DNA from: Gammaproteobacteria bacterium
GTDB taxonomy: Bacteria; Pseudomonadota; Gammaproteobacteria; JAPPPA01
Reading direction: 5' to 3'
NCBI GenBank assembly: GCA_030425645.1
Contig: JAUHZK010000001.1
Location: forward strand, 186,001 to 250,000
Length of the DNA stretch: 64,000 nt
A program made the translations under genes and the position numbers. Position 1 is the first letter of the stretch, and every line of letters starts with the position of its first letter. Positions 14,135 through 23,048 of the stretch are shown one piece after another. The notes under the pieces are model-generated. The model was not told where the DNA came from and made no database searches. It saw only the letters and a list, made by a program, of their open reading frames with translations.

Positions 14135-15529
14135 ATGACTTCTACTAAAACATCGCTAACGCTAGGTGTTGCACTAGCGTTGCCATTGCTTGCGTTTAAC
14201 GCTCAAGCAAAAGTTAGCGCAGAAGAAGCTGCGAAATTGGGCGACAGCCTAACCATGGTGGGTGCCGAGGCTGGCGCCAATGCCGACGGCAGCATTCCTG
14301 CCTTCCAAGGAAAAACTCTCTTTTCCGACACCGAGTTGGCTTATACCTATGACGACATTGAGAAAATGTCTCGCCAAGAGCAAAGCGACACGCTGGCGGC
14401 CTATATGGCCCGCAATGAAGCAGCCGATGTTGTCTTTGAAATTACCGGTGCCAACTATCAGGAACACGCCGACAAGCTAACCGAGGGCCACAAGGCGCTG
14501 TTTGCCAAGTTCCCTAATAGCTACAAAATGAAGGTTTACAAAACCATGCGTAGCGCTTTCTTCCCAGAAGAAATTGAAGCTGCGACCAAGGCCAATGCGA
14601 CTACCGCAACCTTGAATGGTACTGATAGCCTGCAGGGTGCGACTCTAGGCTTCCCGTTCCCGATTCCTACATCTGGCGCTGAGCCGATTTGGAACCACAA
14701 AACCAAATATCGCGGCAACGCCGTTATTCGTTATAACAATCAGGCGATTGTGAAAACCGACGGTACCTTTAAGTTAACTAAAGTAGTAGAAGACGTGCTC
14801 TTCACTTATGCCAATTTGGCGGGTAATACCCAAGATGGCATCTTGTTGTACTACCTACAAACTGACTTGGGTTCTTCTGGTACGCGTACCTTGGTGCACG
14901 AGACTGCCGACCAAGCTAAAGACAAGCGCAACGCTTGGCTATATAACAAAGGTTTTGGCCGTTTGAAGCGTGCGCCTAACGTAGGTTACGACAACCCGTC
15001 ACAGACGTCTGATGGCGAACAGTTCAACGACCAAGTAGATATGTTTAACGGCGCTTTGGATCGTTACAACTGGAAACTGGTTGGCAAAAAAGAAATGTAC
15101 ATGCCGTACAACTCTGCTGACATCAACAGCCCAGTACTTAAGTACAACGAGATCCTAAAAGCTGGCCACGTGAACCAAGACCTAGCGCGTTACGAATTGC
15201 ACCGCGTATGGGTGGTTGAAGCGACCTTGCAAGATGGCAAGCGCCACAAGTTAGGTAAGCGCGTGATGTATATCGACGAAGATTCTTGGTCAATTAACGC
15301 GGTAGATGGCTACGATGGCCGTGGTGAATTGTGGAAATTCCAAGAAGGTCATATGGTATCAGTACCTTGGGTAGGTACAGCTTCAGCTGTTCCAGAACTC
15401 ATTTATGATTTACAGTCAGGTCGTTACTTTGCTACAGCGATGGTTAACGAAGAAAAATTGAATAATACGGACGCGGATTTCGCGGTTAAGTACTTCAAAC
15501 CTGCTAACGTAGACAAGCGTATTAAATAA
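14135..15529 (+). CDS. DUF1329 outer-membrane-associated protein
   Basis: A 464-residue exported protein with a signal peptide (SLTLGVALALPLLAFNAQA) and the DUF1329 pattern: an early LGDSLTMVGAEAGANADGSIP segment, NHKTKYRGNAVIRYNN in the middle, RVMYIDEDSWSINAVDGYDG and a C-terminal LIYDLQSGRYFATAM. The family has a LolB/LolA-like fold and accompanies DUF1302, YCF48-like and RND-type genes in gammaproteobacteria that handle hydrophobic substrates; its activity is unknown. ATG 14135 follows an ideal GGAGGAG site. The two genes downstream form the rest of the module; no DUF1302 gene is present here. Confidence 0.85.
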   Translation: MTSTKTSLTLGVALALPLLAFNAQAKVSAEEAAKLGDSLTMVGAEAGANADGSIPAFQGKTLFSDTELAYTYDDIEKMSRQEQSDTLAAYMARNEAADVVFEITGANYQEHADKLTEGHKALFAKFPNSYKMKVYKTMRSAFFPEEIEAATKANATTATLNGTDSLQGATLGFPFPIPTSGAEPIWNHKTKYRGNAVIRYNNQAIVKTDGTFKLTKVVEDVLFTYANLAGNTQDGILLYYLQTDLGSSGTRTLVHETADQAKDKRNAWLYNKGFGRLKRAPNVGYDNPSQTSDGEQFNDQVDMFNGALDRYNWKLVGKKEMYMPYNSADINSPVLKYNEILKAGHVNQDLARYELHRVWVVEATLQDGKRHKLGKRVMYIDEDSWSINAVDGYDGRGELWKFQEGHMVSVPWVGTASAVPELIYDLQSGRYFATAMVNEEKLNNTDADFAVKYFKPANVDKRIK

Positions 15530-15572
15530 TCGCAAGGTATAAGGCCGGTGTTTAGGCATTGGCTTTTGGCCG

Positions 15573-15604
15573 CAGCCCTGCTTCCTGAATAGGTTGCAGG
15601 GCTG
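15573..15604 (+). other. Hairpin between DUF1329 and YCF48-like genes
   Basis: CAGCCCTGC (15573-15581) and GCAGGGCTG (15596-15604) form a nine-base stem with a 14-base loop in the 135-base spacer. There is no T-run after it. It may stabilise or attenuate the mRNA between the two genes. Confidence 0.5.
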
Positions 15605-15664
15605 TGTGTCCTTGTAAAACAAGCTTTATAAGCAATTATCAGCTCTGTACAGAGGGGAGAATCT

Positions 15665-16720
15665 ATGAATAGGAGTATGCATTTGCGGACCGCGGTGGCA
15701 GGGGCGCTTATGTGCGTCGGTGCCGGTGCGAGTCTGCCCGTGGCCGCTGAGGTTACTGATCCAACGATGGTGCTACAGCCTGCTGAAATCATGCCGTTAG
15801 CTGCTGAAAGTCAGCTTTTGGACGTGACGGTGGCTGGCACGCGTTTGGTGGCGGTGGGTGACAAAGGTCACGTGCTGACATCAGATGACAAAGGTGACAC
15901 TTGGGTTCAGCAAAACGTACCTGCGCGCCAGATGCTTATTTCGGTCGACTTTGCAGACAGCCAAAACGGCTGGGCTGTGGGTCACGATTCAATTATCTTG
16001 CGCACCCGCGATGGTGGCGAGTCATGGGAATCGCAAAATTTTGACCCAGAAACGGGTCAACCTCTGTACGGCGTGCTTGCGCTAAGTGAAACAGACGCTT
16101 GGGCGGTTGGTTCATTTGGTAAGTTCTTCCGCACTACCGACGGTGGTGACAACTGGGAAGTACAAGAAGTTGGTATTACCGAGCCAGGCGTACACTTAAT
16201 CTCGATCACGCAGTTGCCTAGCGGCACCTTGGTGGTTGTAGGTGAGGCGGGCATGGTTGCTTACTCTAACGACAACGGTGACAACTGGAACCTAGGCCAA
16301 ACGGCTTATGCGGGCTCTTACTTTGGCGTGCTGCCAATGGGTAACAATGGCGTTATGTTGTACGGCCTACGCGGCACTGCACGTAGTGCGGTTGATGTGA
16401 GTGTGTTGCCTGAGATGGACCCTTGGGATCTGGACGCATTTTCTATCCAGTCTGAGTGGACGGATGAAGAGCTGGCGGCGATTGGTTACGAAAACGTAGC
16501 CGTACCGGCAGCTACGGCGGTATTTGGTGGTGCTATCACTTATGACGGTAACTACGTCATGGTTGGCCAGAACGGTTCTTTGTATAAAGGCGCTCCGGGC
16601 AAAACGGAGCTCACTAGCGTACCAAGCCCGACCAACAAATCCCTTAACTCTGTAGTTGCACTTGATGATCGTCTGATTGCCGTTGGCTTATCTGGCGTGC
16701 AAGTGATCGAACTGCAGTAA
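15665..16720 (+). CDS. YCF48-like beta-propeller protein
   Basis: A 351-residue exported protein with an N-terminal signal (TAVAGALMCVGAGASLPVAA) and repeats of the YCF48/BNR kind: a GDKGHVLTSDDKGDTW block, then GHDSIILRTRDGGESW, GSFGKFFRTTDGGDNW, GEAGMVAYSNDNGDNW and a late GQNGSLYKG. Such repeats form a beta propeller; the plant and cyanobacterial relatives assist photosystem II assembly, which is not relevant here. In proteobacteria it travels with DUF1329 and MMPL/RND genes, and may be a periplasmic partner of the exporter that follows. GGGGAGA supplies the ribosome site. Confidence 0.85.
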   Translation: MNRSMHLRTAVAGALMCVGAGASLPVAAEVTDPTMVLQPAEIMPLAAESQLLDVTVAGTRLVAVGDKGHVLTSDDKGDTWVQQNVPARQMLISVDFADSQNGWAVGHDSIILRTRDGGESWESQNFDPETGQPLYGVLALSETDAWAVGSFGKFFRTTDGGDNWEVQEVGITEPGVHLISITQLPSGTLVVVGEAGMVAYSNDNGDNWNLGQTAYAGSYFGVLPMGNNGVMLYGLRGTARSAVDVSVLPEMDPWDLDAFSIQSEWTDEELAAIGYENVAVPAATAVFGGAITYDGNYVMVGQNGSLYKGAPGKTELTSVPSPTNKSLNSVVALDDRLIAVGLSGVQVIELQ

Positions 16721-16746
16721 CCGCACAGGATCTAGGAGTAAGAAAA

Positions 16747-19317
16747 ATGAGTGACGATAAGAACCAGGTCACAATTACAGACCGCATCCTGAATGTGGTG
16801 ATTCCGCCGATTTACCACCACCGTGTGGTAACTCATATTATTTTGTTGGCTTTGACAGTCTTCTTTGGCTATCAGGCGTCGCAAATTCAGCCGGATGCGG
16901 GTTTTGAAAAGTCCATTCCGCAACAGCATGAATACATGCAAATTCGTGCCAAATGGGCGCGAGATTTTGGTGGTGGTAACACCATTCTGGTGTCGTTGAT
17001 TAATCGCAACGGCCAAGACGGTGAGCATATCTACAACGAAGAATTCCTAACCAAACTAAGCAAGGTGACGGATGAGGTGTTCTTTGTTGAAGGTGTTAAC
17101 CGTAAGTCAGTAACCTCGCTGTTTACCCCTAACACTCGCTACATCGAGGTGGTTGAGGGCGGTCTAGCTGGTGAGGACGTGATTCCTTCTGATTACGTGC
17201 CTAACGAAAAGAACTTCCGTCGCATTCGCGACAACGTCGGTAAGGCGCAGATTATCGGTCGTTTGGTAACGGAGTCTGAAAATGGCGCCATGATTACCGC
17301 TGAGATCGAAGAGTTTGACCCGTTTACCGGCGAGAAGCGCGACCTTAAGCGGATTGCTGATCAACTAGAAGAAATTCGTCAGAAATACCAAACCGAAGAT
17401 ATCGGTATTCATATCATTGGCTTCGCTAAAGTCGTAGGTGATGTGACCGATGCGATTCCAAAGGTTATTGGTTTCTTCTTTATTGCCTTGGTCTTTACCT
17501 TGGTCATGCTGTGGATGTACCTCGGTTCGTTCAAGCTTTCCTTGCTGCCACTAGGTTCGGCAATTGTTGCCGTTATCTGGGAGTTTGGTTTATTCCGCTT
17601 CTTCGGTTACGGCTTGGATCCGTTCGCGATTCTTGTGCCGTTCTTGATTTTGTCGGTATCGGTATCTCACGGCGTACAGTACGCCAACGCATGGGTATCA
17701 GAAATTTTCAATGACAAGAGTTCGTACGACGCTTCATTGATTACCTTCCGCCGTCTAGCGATTCCGGGCACTACAGCCTTGATTACGGACGTTGCCGGCT
17801 TCCTGACCATTCTGTTGATTGATATCGACATTATTCAAGAGATGGCGATCAACGCTACCTTGGGTATGGCGGCGATTATCGTGACCAACAAAATGTTGAT
17901 GCCGATTTGGTTGACCTACGTTTCCGTTGGTGACATTGATAAGTTCAAAGTTGGCCAAGCCAAGCGTGAACAAATGGGCGACGGCCTGTGGAAATTCCTT
18001 GCCAAAGGTACCCGCACTGGTCCTGCCATTGTGATCATTATCTTGGCTGGTTTTGCCGCTGCTTGGGGCTTCTACAAGTATCCACAGCTGCAGGTAGGTG
18101 ACGCCCAGGCTGGTGTGCCAGAGCTATGGCCTGAGTCGCGCTATAACCAAGATACCGACGCGATCGTGAATAACTTCTCGATTGGTGCCGATATCATTAC
18201 GGTAATTGGCGAAACTCAACCGGAAGGCAACTCGCATTACCAGTTGATGGAGCAGCTTGACCGCTTTGAGTGGCATATGCGTAATACGGCTGGCGTGCAG
18301 AGTGTAATTACCCTGGGCACCTTCGCTAAGTTGGTGAACTCAGGTTTCCAAGATGGCCGTTTAGATGCTGTGCGTTTGCCGCGTAACAGCTTCTCTTTGG
18401 CACAATCGACGAACTACATTCCAACCACATCTGGCTTGTGGAATGACAAGCGTGACGGTTATGCGATCCATATCTTTACTAAGGATCACAAAGCCGAAAC
18501 CATCATCCATATTGTTGATGAAGTGAAGAAGTTCAACGCCGAAAATAAAGCTAACTTCATCGCTCTGAAAGACGATGTGGATGAAGCTTACTGCGATGAC
18601 AAATATGCAGCTGCTAGTGTCTTGAAAGAGGCCGACGATAAGGTAGCGATCTTGACTCAGGCTCGTTCTGACCAAGCCGTTATTGACGAGGCTATTGCTA
18701 AGAGTAAAGACGCCGCGTCGGAATACTCGCAGTTCGATAAGATTTGTCCAATGAACTTTGCCTTGGCGACTGGTAACGTCGGTGTAATGGCCGCGACCAA
18801 CGAGGTAATTAAGGCCAAAGAGATCGTTACCATTGCGATTGTATACGTGGTGATTTTGATCTTTATGTACCTGAGCTTCTGGCAAGTGGGTGGCGTGTTA
18901 TGCGTTGTCTTGCCGCTGTCGCTGGTGTCACTAACTGCATACGGTGTAATGGCAGAGCTACAGATTGGTATGAAGGTTGCGACGTTGCCGGTAGTGGCGC
19001 TGGCGGTAGGTATTGGTGTGGATTACGGTATTTACATCTACTCCACCATCCAAGAAGGCCTATACAACGGTGATGACCTTGAGACCGCCATGTACAACAC
19101 ACTCCGTAAAACGGGTAAGGCGGTGGTATTCACCGGTATTACCTTGGGCGGCGGTGTAATTACTTGGCTCTGGTCTGACCTTAAGTTCCAGGCGGATATG
19201 GGCTTGATGCTGCTCTATATGTTCACCGCGAACATGTTTGGTGCGATCTTGCTATTGGGCGCCTTGGCGCGCTTCTTGGCCAAGCCGCCTAAGAACAAGC
19301 CTGCTATCGCCCACTAG
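16747..19317 (+). CDS. RND/MMPL-family transporter
   Basis: An 856-residue RND-superfamily protein of the single-protein MMPL/hydrophobe-exporter type. It has one N-terminal helix (about 25-40), a periplasmic domain, a five-helix bundle (about 225-420) with a sterol-sensing-like region, a second helix and periplasmic domain, and a second bundle near 690-845. The expected acidic transport motif is seen as AVGIGVDYGIYIYSTIQEG. It probably moves a lipid or other hydrophobic compound across or out of the membrane, together with the DUF1329 and YCF48-like proteins; the substrate is unknown. AGGAGTAAG precedes the ATG, and a terminator follows the stop. Confidence 0.88.
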   Translation: MSDDKNQVTITDRILNVVIPPIYHHRVVTHIILLALTVFFGYQASQIQPDAGFEKSIPQQHEYMQIRAKWARDFGGGNTILVSLINRNGQDGEHIYNEEFLTKLSKVTDEVFFVEGVNRKSVTSLFTPNTRYIEVVEGGLAGEDVIPSDYVPNEKNFRRIRDNVGKAQIIGRLVTESENGAMITAEIEEFDPFTGEKRDLKRIADQLEEIRQKYQTEDIGIHIIGFAKVVGDVTDAIPKVIGFFFIALVFTLVMLWMYLGSFKLSLLPLGSAIVAVIWEFGLFRFFGYGLDPFAILVPFLILSVSVSHGVQYANAWVSEIFNDKSSYDASLITFRRLAIPGTTALITDVAGFLTILLIDIDIIQEMAINATLGMAAIIVTNKMLMPIWLTYVSVGDIDKFKVGQAKREQMGDGLWKFLAKGTRTGPAIVIIILAGFAAAWGFYKYPQLQVGDAQAGVPELWPESRYNQDTDAIVNNFSIGADIITVIGETQPEGNSHYQLMEQLDRFEWHMRNTAGVQSVITLGTFAKLVNSGFQDGRLDAVRLPRNSFSLAQSTNYIPTTSGLWNDKRDGYAIHIFTKDHKAETIIHIVDEVKKFNAENKANFIALKDDVDEAYCDDKYAAASVLKEADDKVAILTQARSDQAVIDEAIAKSKDAASEYSQFDKICPMNFALATGNVGVMAATNEVIKAKEIVTIAIVYVVILIFMYLSFWQVGGVLCVVLPLSLVSLTAYGVMAELQIGMKVATLPVVALAVGIGVDYGIYIYSTIQEGLYNGDDLETAMYNTLRKTGKAVVFTGITLGGGVITWLWSDLKFQADMGLMLLYMFTANMFGAILLLGALARFLAKPPKNKPAIAH

Positions 19318-19338
19318 GCCTAGTAGACATGTTCTAAG

Positions 19339-19370
19339 AAAAAGCGCTGCGGGTGACTGCAGCGCTTTTT
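19339..19370 (+). terminator. Terminator after the RND transporter gene
   Basis: AAAAAGCGCTGC (19339-19350) pairs with GCAGCGCTTTTT (19359-19370), with an eight-base loop and a T-run continuing to 19372. It ends the DUF1329-YCF48-RND unit and separates it from the AraC-type gene. Confidence 0.9.
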
Positions 19371-19494
19371 TTATGGCTGCCCCTTGCTGTATGCCGTTCG
19401 TCGGAAGCGAATTAATGTTTTTGCGCAGTGCAACATTTTGCGTTAGGGTGTCAGCCAATCAAATATATTGACTTCAGCGACAAGAGGTAAGCGT

Positions 19495-20547
19495 ATGTTG
19501 ACCGAAGCAGAAGCCACACAAGAATTACGAGACTCCGGCCTCGCCATGCTGCATTTGCATGAGGCGATGATGGCTTTGGAGATTGATGTTGGCAAAGTTT
19601 ATAGCCAGTTAGGACTCTCAACCGAGCGCCTGGTTGAGCAGTTGCGGGATCGTAAATTACGTACTCGCCACGATGCGGTCGCGGCTTTTTGGCAGGCCGT
19701 GGAAAATGTATCTGCTGATAAAGATATCGGCCTGCACTTGGGCGAATGCGCACCGCTATATAGAGGTCAGGTGCTGGAGTACCTATTCTTATCTAGCCTA
19801 ACCTTTGGTGAAGGCCTGAAGCGCGCGCTGAAATACCAGCGACTGTTCTCCGATGCTGCTCAAGGTGAGTTAGGGATCGAAGGCGACCAAGCTTGGCTGG
19901 CTTTTGATGTGGTGACCCATGCCACCGAAACCCCTAGGCACTTAGCTGAGTGGTTGGCTTGCGTGTTTATTCGTTTCTACCGCTTTGTTACCAATCGAAG
20001 CTTTGTACCCAATCGCATTACCTTTCGGCACTCGATGCCCACAGACACTAGCGAGCATGAGCGTATTCTGCGCTGCCCGGTAGATTTTGACCGTGGCAGT
20101 AATCGCATCTATTTTGATGCGGCATTGCTCGAGGCGCGTTCTCCGCATGCTGAACCCGAATTGTTAAAACTGCATGAGCAGGTGGCTAGTAAGCAGCTAC
20201 ATCAGTTGGAAAAGCAGGATGTGGTGGGTGATGTGCGTAGCGCCATCGCTGAGGTCTTGGAAGAGGGCGGCGCCAATCTTGAAGGCGTTAGCGAGCGCTT
20301 GGGCTATCGCCCACGAGAACTGCGTCATACCTTGTCTGAAGCCGGTACCAACTTTAACCAAATCTTAAATGACTACCGTCGAAACCTGGCGCGTCGCCTA
20401 TTGATCGAGACGGAAGAATCAATCGAGAATGTCGTCTATCTGACCGGGTTTTCCGAGCCGAGTACCTTCTATCGGGCCTTCAAGCGCTGGTTTGACGATA
20501 CGCCGGCGGGTTTCCGCAATAAATTTAAAGGTGAGCAAGCGCACTAG
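19495..20547 (+). CDS. AraC-family transcriptional regulator
   Basis: A 350-residue regulator with the arrangement of the OruR/ArgR-like AraC subgroup: an N-terminal ligand-sensing domain (about 1-235, including LGLHLGE-type segment GLHLGECAPLYRGQVLEYLF and HMPTD-like FRHSMPTDTSEHERIL) and a C-terminal double helix-turn-helix (about 250-345; LGYRPRELRHTL, then NVVYLTGFSEPSTFYRAFKRW). ATG 19495 follows AAGAGGT; a TTG further up (19468) has no ribosome site. It lies between the RND module and the ETF operon and could control either; the ligand is unknown. Confidence 0.88.
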   Translation: MLTEAEATQELRDSGLAMLHLHEAMMALEIDVGKVYSQLGLSTERLVEQLRDRKLRTRHDAVAAFWQAVENVSADKDIGLHLGECAPLYRGQVLEYLFLSSLTFGEGLKRALKYQRLFSDAAQGELGIEGDQAWLAFDVVTHATETPRHLAEWLACVFIRFYRFVTNRSFVPNRITFRHSMPTDTSEHERILRCPVDFDRGSNRIYFDAALLEARSPHAEPELLKLHEQVASKQLHQLEKQDVVGDVRSAIAEVLEEGGANLEGVSERLGYRPRELRHTLSEAGTNFNQILNDYRRNLARRLLIETEESIENVVYLTGFSEPSTFYRAFKRWFDDTPAGFRNKFKGEQAH

Positions 20548-20578
20548 CCGATTGTTGGCTTAAGAAATTTTTTCTGCG

Positions 20579-20602
20579 ACTACCAAGCAAGCGCTTGGTA
20601 GT
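20579..20602 (+). promoter_or_regulatory. Perfect 10-bp-arm palindrome before ETF-QO
   Basis: ACTACCAAGC (20579-20588), a four-base centre, then GCTTGGTAGT (20593-20602) make a perfect inverted repeat. Bases 20584-20598 are identical to the operator-like 15-mer before the alpha/beta hydrolase. It lies about 40 bases before the likely GTG start and the following T-run is absent, so an operator fits better than a terminator. A repressor of acyl-CoA/ETF metabolism is a plausible reader. Confidence 0.65.
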
Positions 20603-20639
20603 GTTATCCTGCCTGCTGATTTTTTGGCGGGAAGGGCCG

Positions 20640-22283
20640 GTGGAAGCCAATAATAACCATCAAAATATAAGCCAAGCGACAACGGACGAGATTGAACGCG
20701 ATGAAATGGCGTTCGATTACCTAATCGTTGGTGCTGGACCGGCCGGTCTAGCCACGGCGATTAGGTTAAAGCAGAAAAACGCCGATTTAACCGTTTGCGT
20801 GATCGAAAAGGCTAGCCAGCCGGGTATGCATTCCTTGGCGGGTGCCGTGATCGAAACCGCTGCTCTAGATGAGTTGTTTTCGGATTGGCGTCAAACGCCG
20901 CCAGACGTTTGGGTGCCGGTCACAAAAGACGAATTTAGCCTGCTGTCCGCAAGTTCTAAAACGCCGCTGCCGCTGCCGCCGCAGCAGAGAAATCATGACA
21001 ATGTGATTACCTCGTTAGGTGCTTTGGTTGCTTGGCTGGTGGAAAAAGCCGAGGCGCTTGGCGTAGAGGTTTATGCAGGTTTTCCAGCACAGCAGGCTCT
21101 GCTTGATGAGGGGCGTGTAGTTGGTGTGCGCACCGGCGACATGGGCCTTGATAAGCAAGGTTCGCCGAAAGACAGTTTCCAGCCCGGAATGGATTTGAAA
21201 GCCAAGGTAACTGTGTTGGCGGAAGGTTGTCGCGGTTCCGTGAGCAAGCAGCTGATAAAGCATTTTTCCTTGGACAAGAATAGCCAGCCGCAAACCTACG
21301 GAATTGGAATCAAAGAGCTGTGGCAGTTGCCTCCGGGTAGAGTCACGCCGGGCCTTGTGCAGCATAGTATTGGCTGGCCGTTAGATACGGCGACCTATGG
21401 TGGAAGCTTTCTTTACCACCTCGAAAACGACCAGGTCGCAGTGGGCTTTGTGGTTGGCCTGGATTATCAAGACCCGCGCTTTTCGCCGTTCGAAGCTTTT
21501 CAGCAGTTTAAACATCACCCCACAGTGAAGCCTGTATTGGAAGGGGGCGAAATTGTTTCATCTGGTGCTCGCGCCTTGGTGGAGGGTGGTTGGCAGTCTT
21601 TGCCGACGATGGATGCACCAGGGGTAATGTTAATTGGCGATGCCGCCGGTACTTTAAATGTGCCGAAGATTAAGGGTGTTCATACTGCCCTATGGAGCGG
21701 TATCTATGCGGCCGACCACTTGGTTGAGCAAGCCGACAGCGCGGGCTGGGACCAAGCCTTCCGCCAGTCGCCGGTGGCCAAAGAGCTTTACCAAGTCCGA
21801 AATATTCGTCCAGGTTTTCAATACGGGCTTTGGCGTGGCCTGCTAAACGCGGCCTGGCAAACATTAACGCGCGGATTGGTGCCGGGGGTGATGAAACACC
21901 ACGAAGATCATAGTGCTTTGAAGCGTTTGTCCGAGATGACCCAGCGTGACCGTCAATGGGTAGAGCGCGATTTGCCGCCAAGGGACCGTCTCGCGTCAGT
22001 TTATTTTGCAGCAACGGAGCATGACGAAGATCAGCCGGTGCATTTGCAAATTGCCGATCCTGATATTTGCACCAGTCGCTGCGCGCAAGAATATGGCAAC
22101 CCCTGTACAAAATTTTGCCCGGCCAATGTTTATGAAATGATAGAAACAGAGCAAGGTCGTCAGCTGCAGATCAATGCGGCCAACTGCGTGCACTGCAAAA
22201 CCTGCGACATTAAAGATCCTTATCAAATTATTAACTGGGTCCCGCCTGAGGGTGGTTCAGGCCCCAACTATAGAAACCTATAA
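20640..22283 (+). CDS. Electron transfer flavoprotein-ubiquinone oxidoreductase
   Basis: ETF-QO takes electrons from reduced ETF, fed by acyl-CoA dehydrogenases, and passes them to ubiquinone at the membrane. The 547-residue protein has the FAD motif YLIVGAGPAGLATAIRLKQ, HSLAGAVIE, the second FAD motif GVMLIGDAAGTLNVPKIKG, and a C-terminal 4Fe-4S domain with Cys in DICTSRC, CTKFCP and NCVHCKTCDIKDP. GTG 20640 behind GGAAGGG is chosen; the protein would be 22 residues longer than from ATG 20706 (MAFDYLIVG). Homologues have a few residues before that Met, so the exact start is uncertain. It is followed within six bases by etfB. Confidence 0.95.
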   Translation: MEANNNHQNISQATTDEIERDEMAFDYLIVGAGPAGLATAIRLKQKNADLTVCVIEKASQPGMHSLAGAVIETAALDELFSDWRQTPPDVWVPVTKDEFSLLSASSKTPLPLPPQQRNHDNVITSLGALVAWLVEKAEALGVEVYAGFPAQQALLDEGRVVGVRTGDMGLDKQGSPKDSFQPGMDLKAKVTVLAEGCRGSVSKQLIKHFSLDKNSQPQTYGIGIKELWQLPPGRVTPGLVQHSIGWPLDTATYGGSFLYHLENDQVAVGFVVGLDYQDPRFSPFEAFQQFKHHPTVKPVLEGGEIVSSGARALVEGGWQSLPTMDAPGVMLIGDAAGTLNVPKIKGVHTALWSGIYAADHLVEQADSAGWDQAFRQSPVAKELYQVRNIRPGFQYGLWRGLLNAAWQTLTRGLVPGVMKHHEDHSALKRLSEMTQRDRQWVERDLPPRDRLASVYFAATEHDEDQPVHLQIADPDICTSRCAQEYGNPCTKFCPANVYEMIETEQGRQLQINAANCVHCKTCDIKDPYQIINWVPPEGGSGPNYRNL

Positions 22284-22288
22284 ACGTT

Positions 22289-23035
22289 ATGAAAGTACTG
22301 GTTGGCGTAAAGCGCGTAGTCGATTTTAATACCCGCATTCAGGTCAAATCTGACGGCAGTGGCGTACAAACTGACGGCGTTAAGTTCAGCATGAACCCGT
22401 TTGATGAAATTGCTGTAGAAGAGGCGATTCGCCTAAAGGAAGCCGGCCTTGCAACCGAGGTGATTGCGGTCAGTATCGGCGGCGACAAAAACCAAGACAC
22501 ATTGCGCTCAGCGTTGGCAATGGGTGCCGACAGTGCTTTGTTGGTAAAAACAGACGACGAAATCCAGCCGCTAATGGCGGCCAAAATACTTAAAAACCTG
22601 GTCGAACAACAGCAGCCGAAACTCGTCTTGCTGGGTAAGCAGGCCATCGACGATGACGCCAATCAAACACCGCAAATGTTGGCAGGCCTGCTAGGCTGGC
22701 CGCAGGCAACATTTGCCTCGAAGTTGGAAATTGACGGTGATACCGCGGCAGTGACGAGAGAAGTTGATGCCGGACTTGAGACTTTGAGTGTCGACTTGCC
22801 TGCGGTCGTTAGTAGTGATTTGCGCCTTAATGAGCCTCGCTATATTAAGTTGCCAGACATCATGAAGGCAAAGCGTAAACCGTTAGAAGTGATCGATCTG
22901 GCCGATCTGAATATCGCCGCTAGCGCAAGTATTGCAACCCTCAAGACCTCGGCGCCGCCACAACGTCAAGCAGGCATCAAGGTTGAGTCCAGCGAGGCTC
23001 TAGTGGCTGAGCTAAAAGCCCGCAATTTGGTATAG
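22289..23035 (+). CDS. etfB: Electron transfer flavoprotein beta subunit
   Basis: EtfB forms the FAD- and AMP-binding ETF heterodimer with EtfA, and accepts electrons from acyl-CoA and related dehydrogenases. The 248-residue sequence shows MKVLVGVKRVVDFNTRI at the start, MNPFDEIAVEEAIRLKEAG, LGKQAIDDDANQTPQMLAG and the signature region VSSDLRLNEPRYIKLPDIMKAKRKP with the recognition loop. It lies between ETF-QO and etfA with short spacers, one operon. Confidence 0.97.
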   Translation: MKVLVGVKRVVDFNTRIQVKSDGSGVQTDGVKFSMNPFDEIAVEEAIRLKEAGLATEVIAVSIGGDKNQDTLRSALAMGADSALLVKTDDEIQPLMAAKILKNLVEQQQPKLVLLGKQAIDDDANQTPQMLAGLLGWPQATFASKLEIDGDTAAVTREVDAGLETLSVDLPAVVSSDLRLNEPRYIKLPDIMKAKRKPLEVIDLADLNIAASASIATLKTSAPPQRQAGIKVESSEALVAELKARNLV

Positions 23036-23048
23036 GAGAGCCGTTGTT

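Noticed and set aside
20581-20600. Palindrome before ETF-QO as a terminator of the AraC gene
   Set aside because: No T-run follows the stem, and the same 15 bases overlap a promoter -35 elsewhere.
20579-20602. Naming the ETF palindrome a PsrA or KstR2 site
   Set aside because: Its bases and spacing do not fit those published consensus patterns as I know them, so the regulator is left open.
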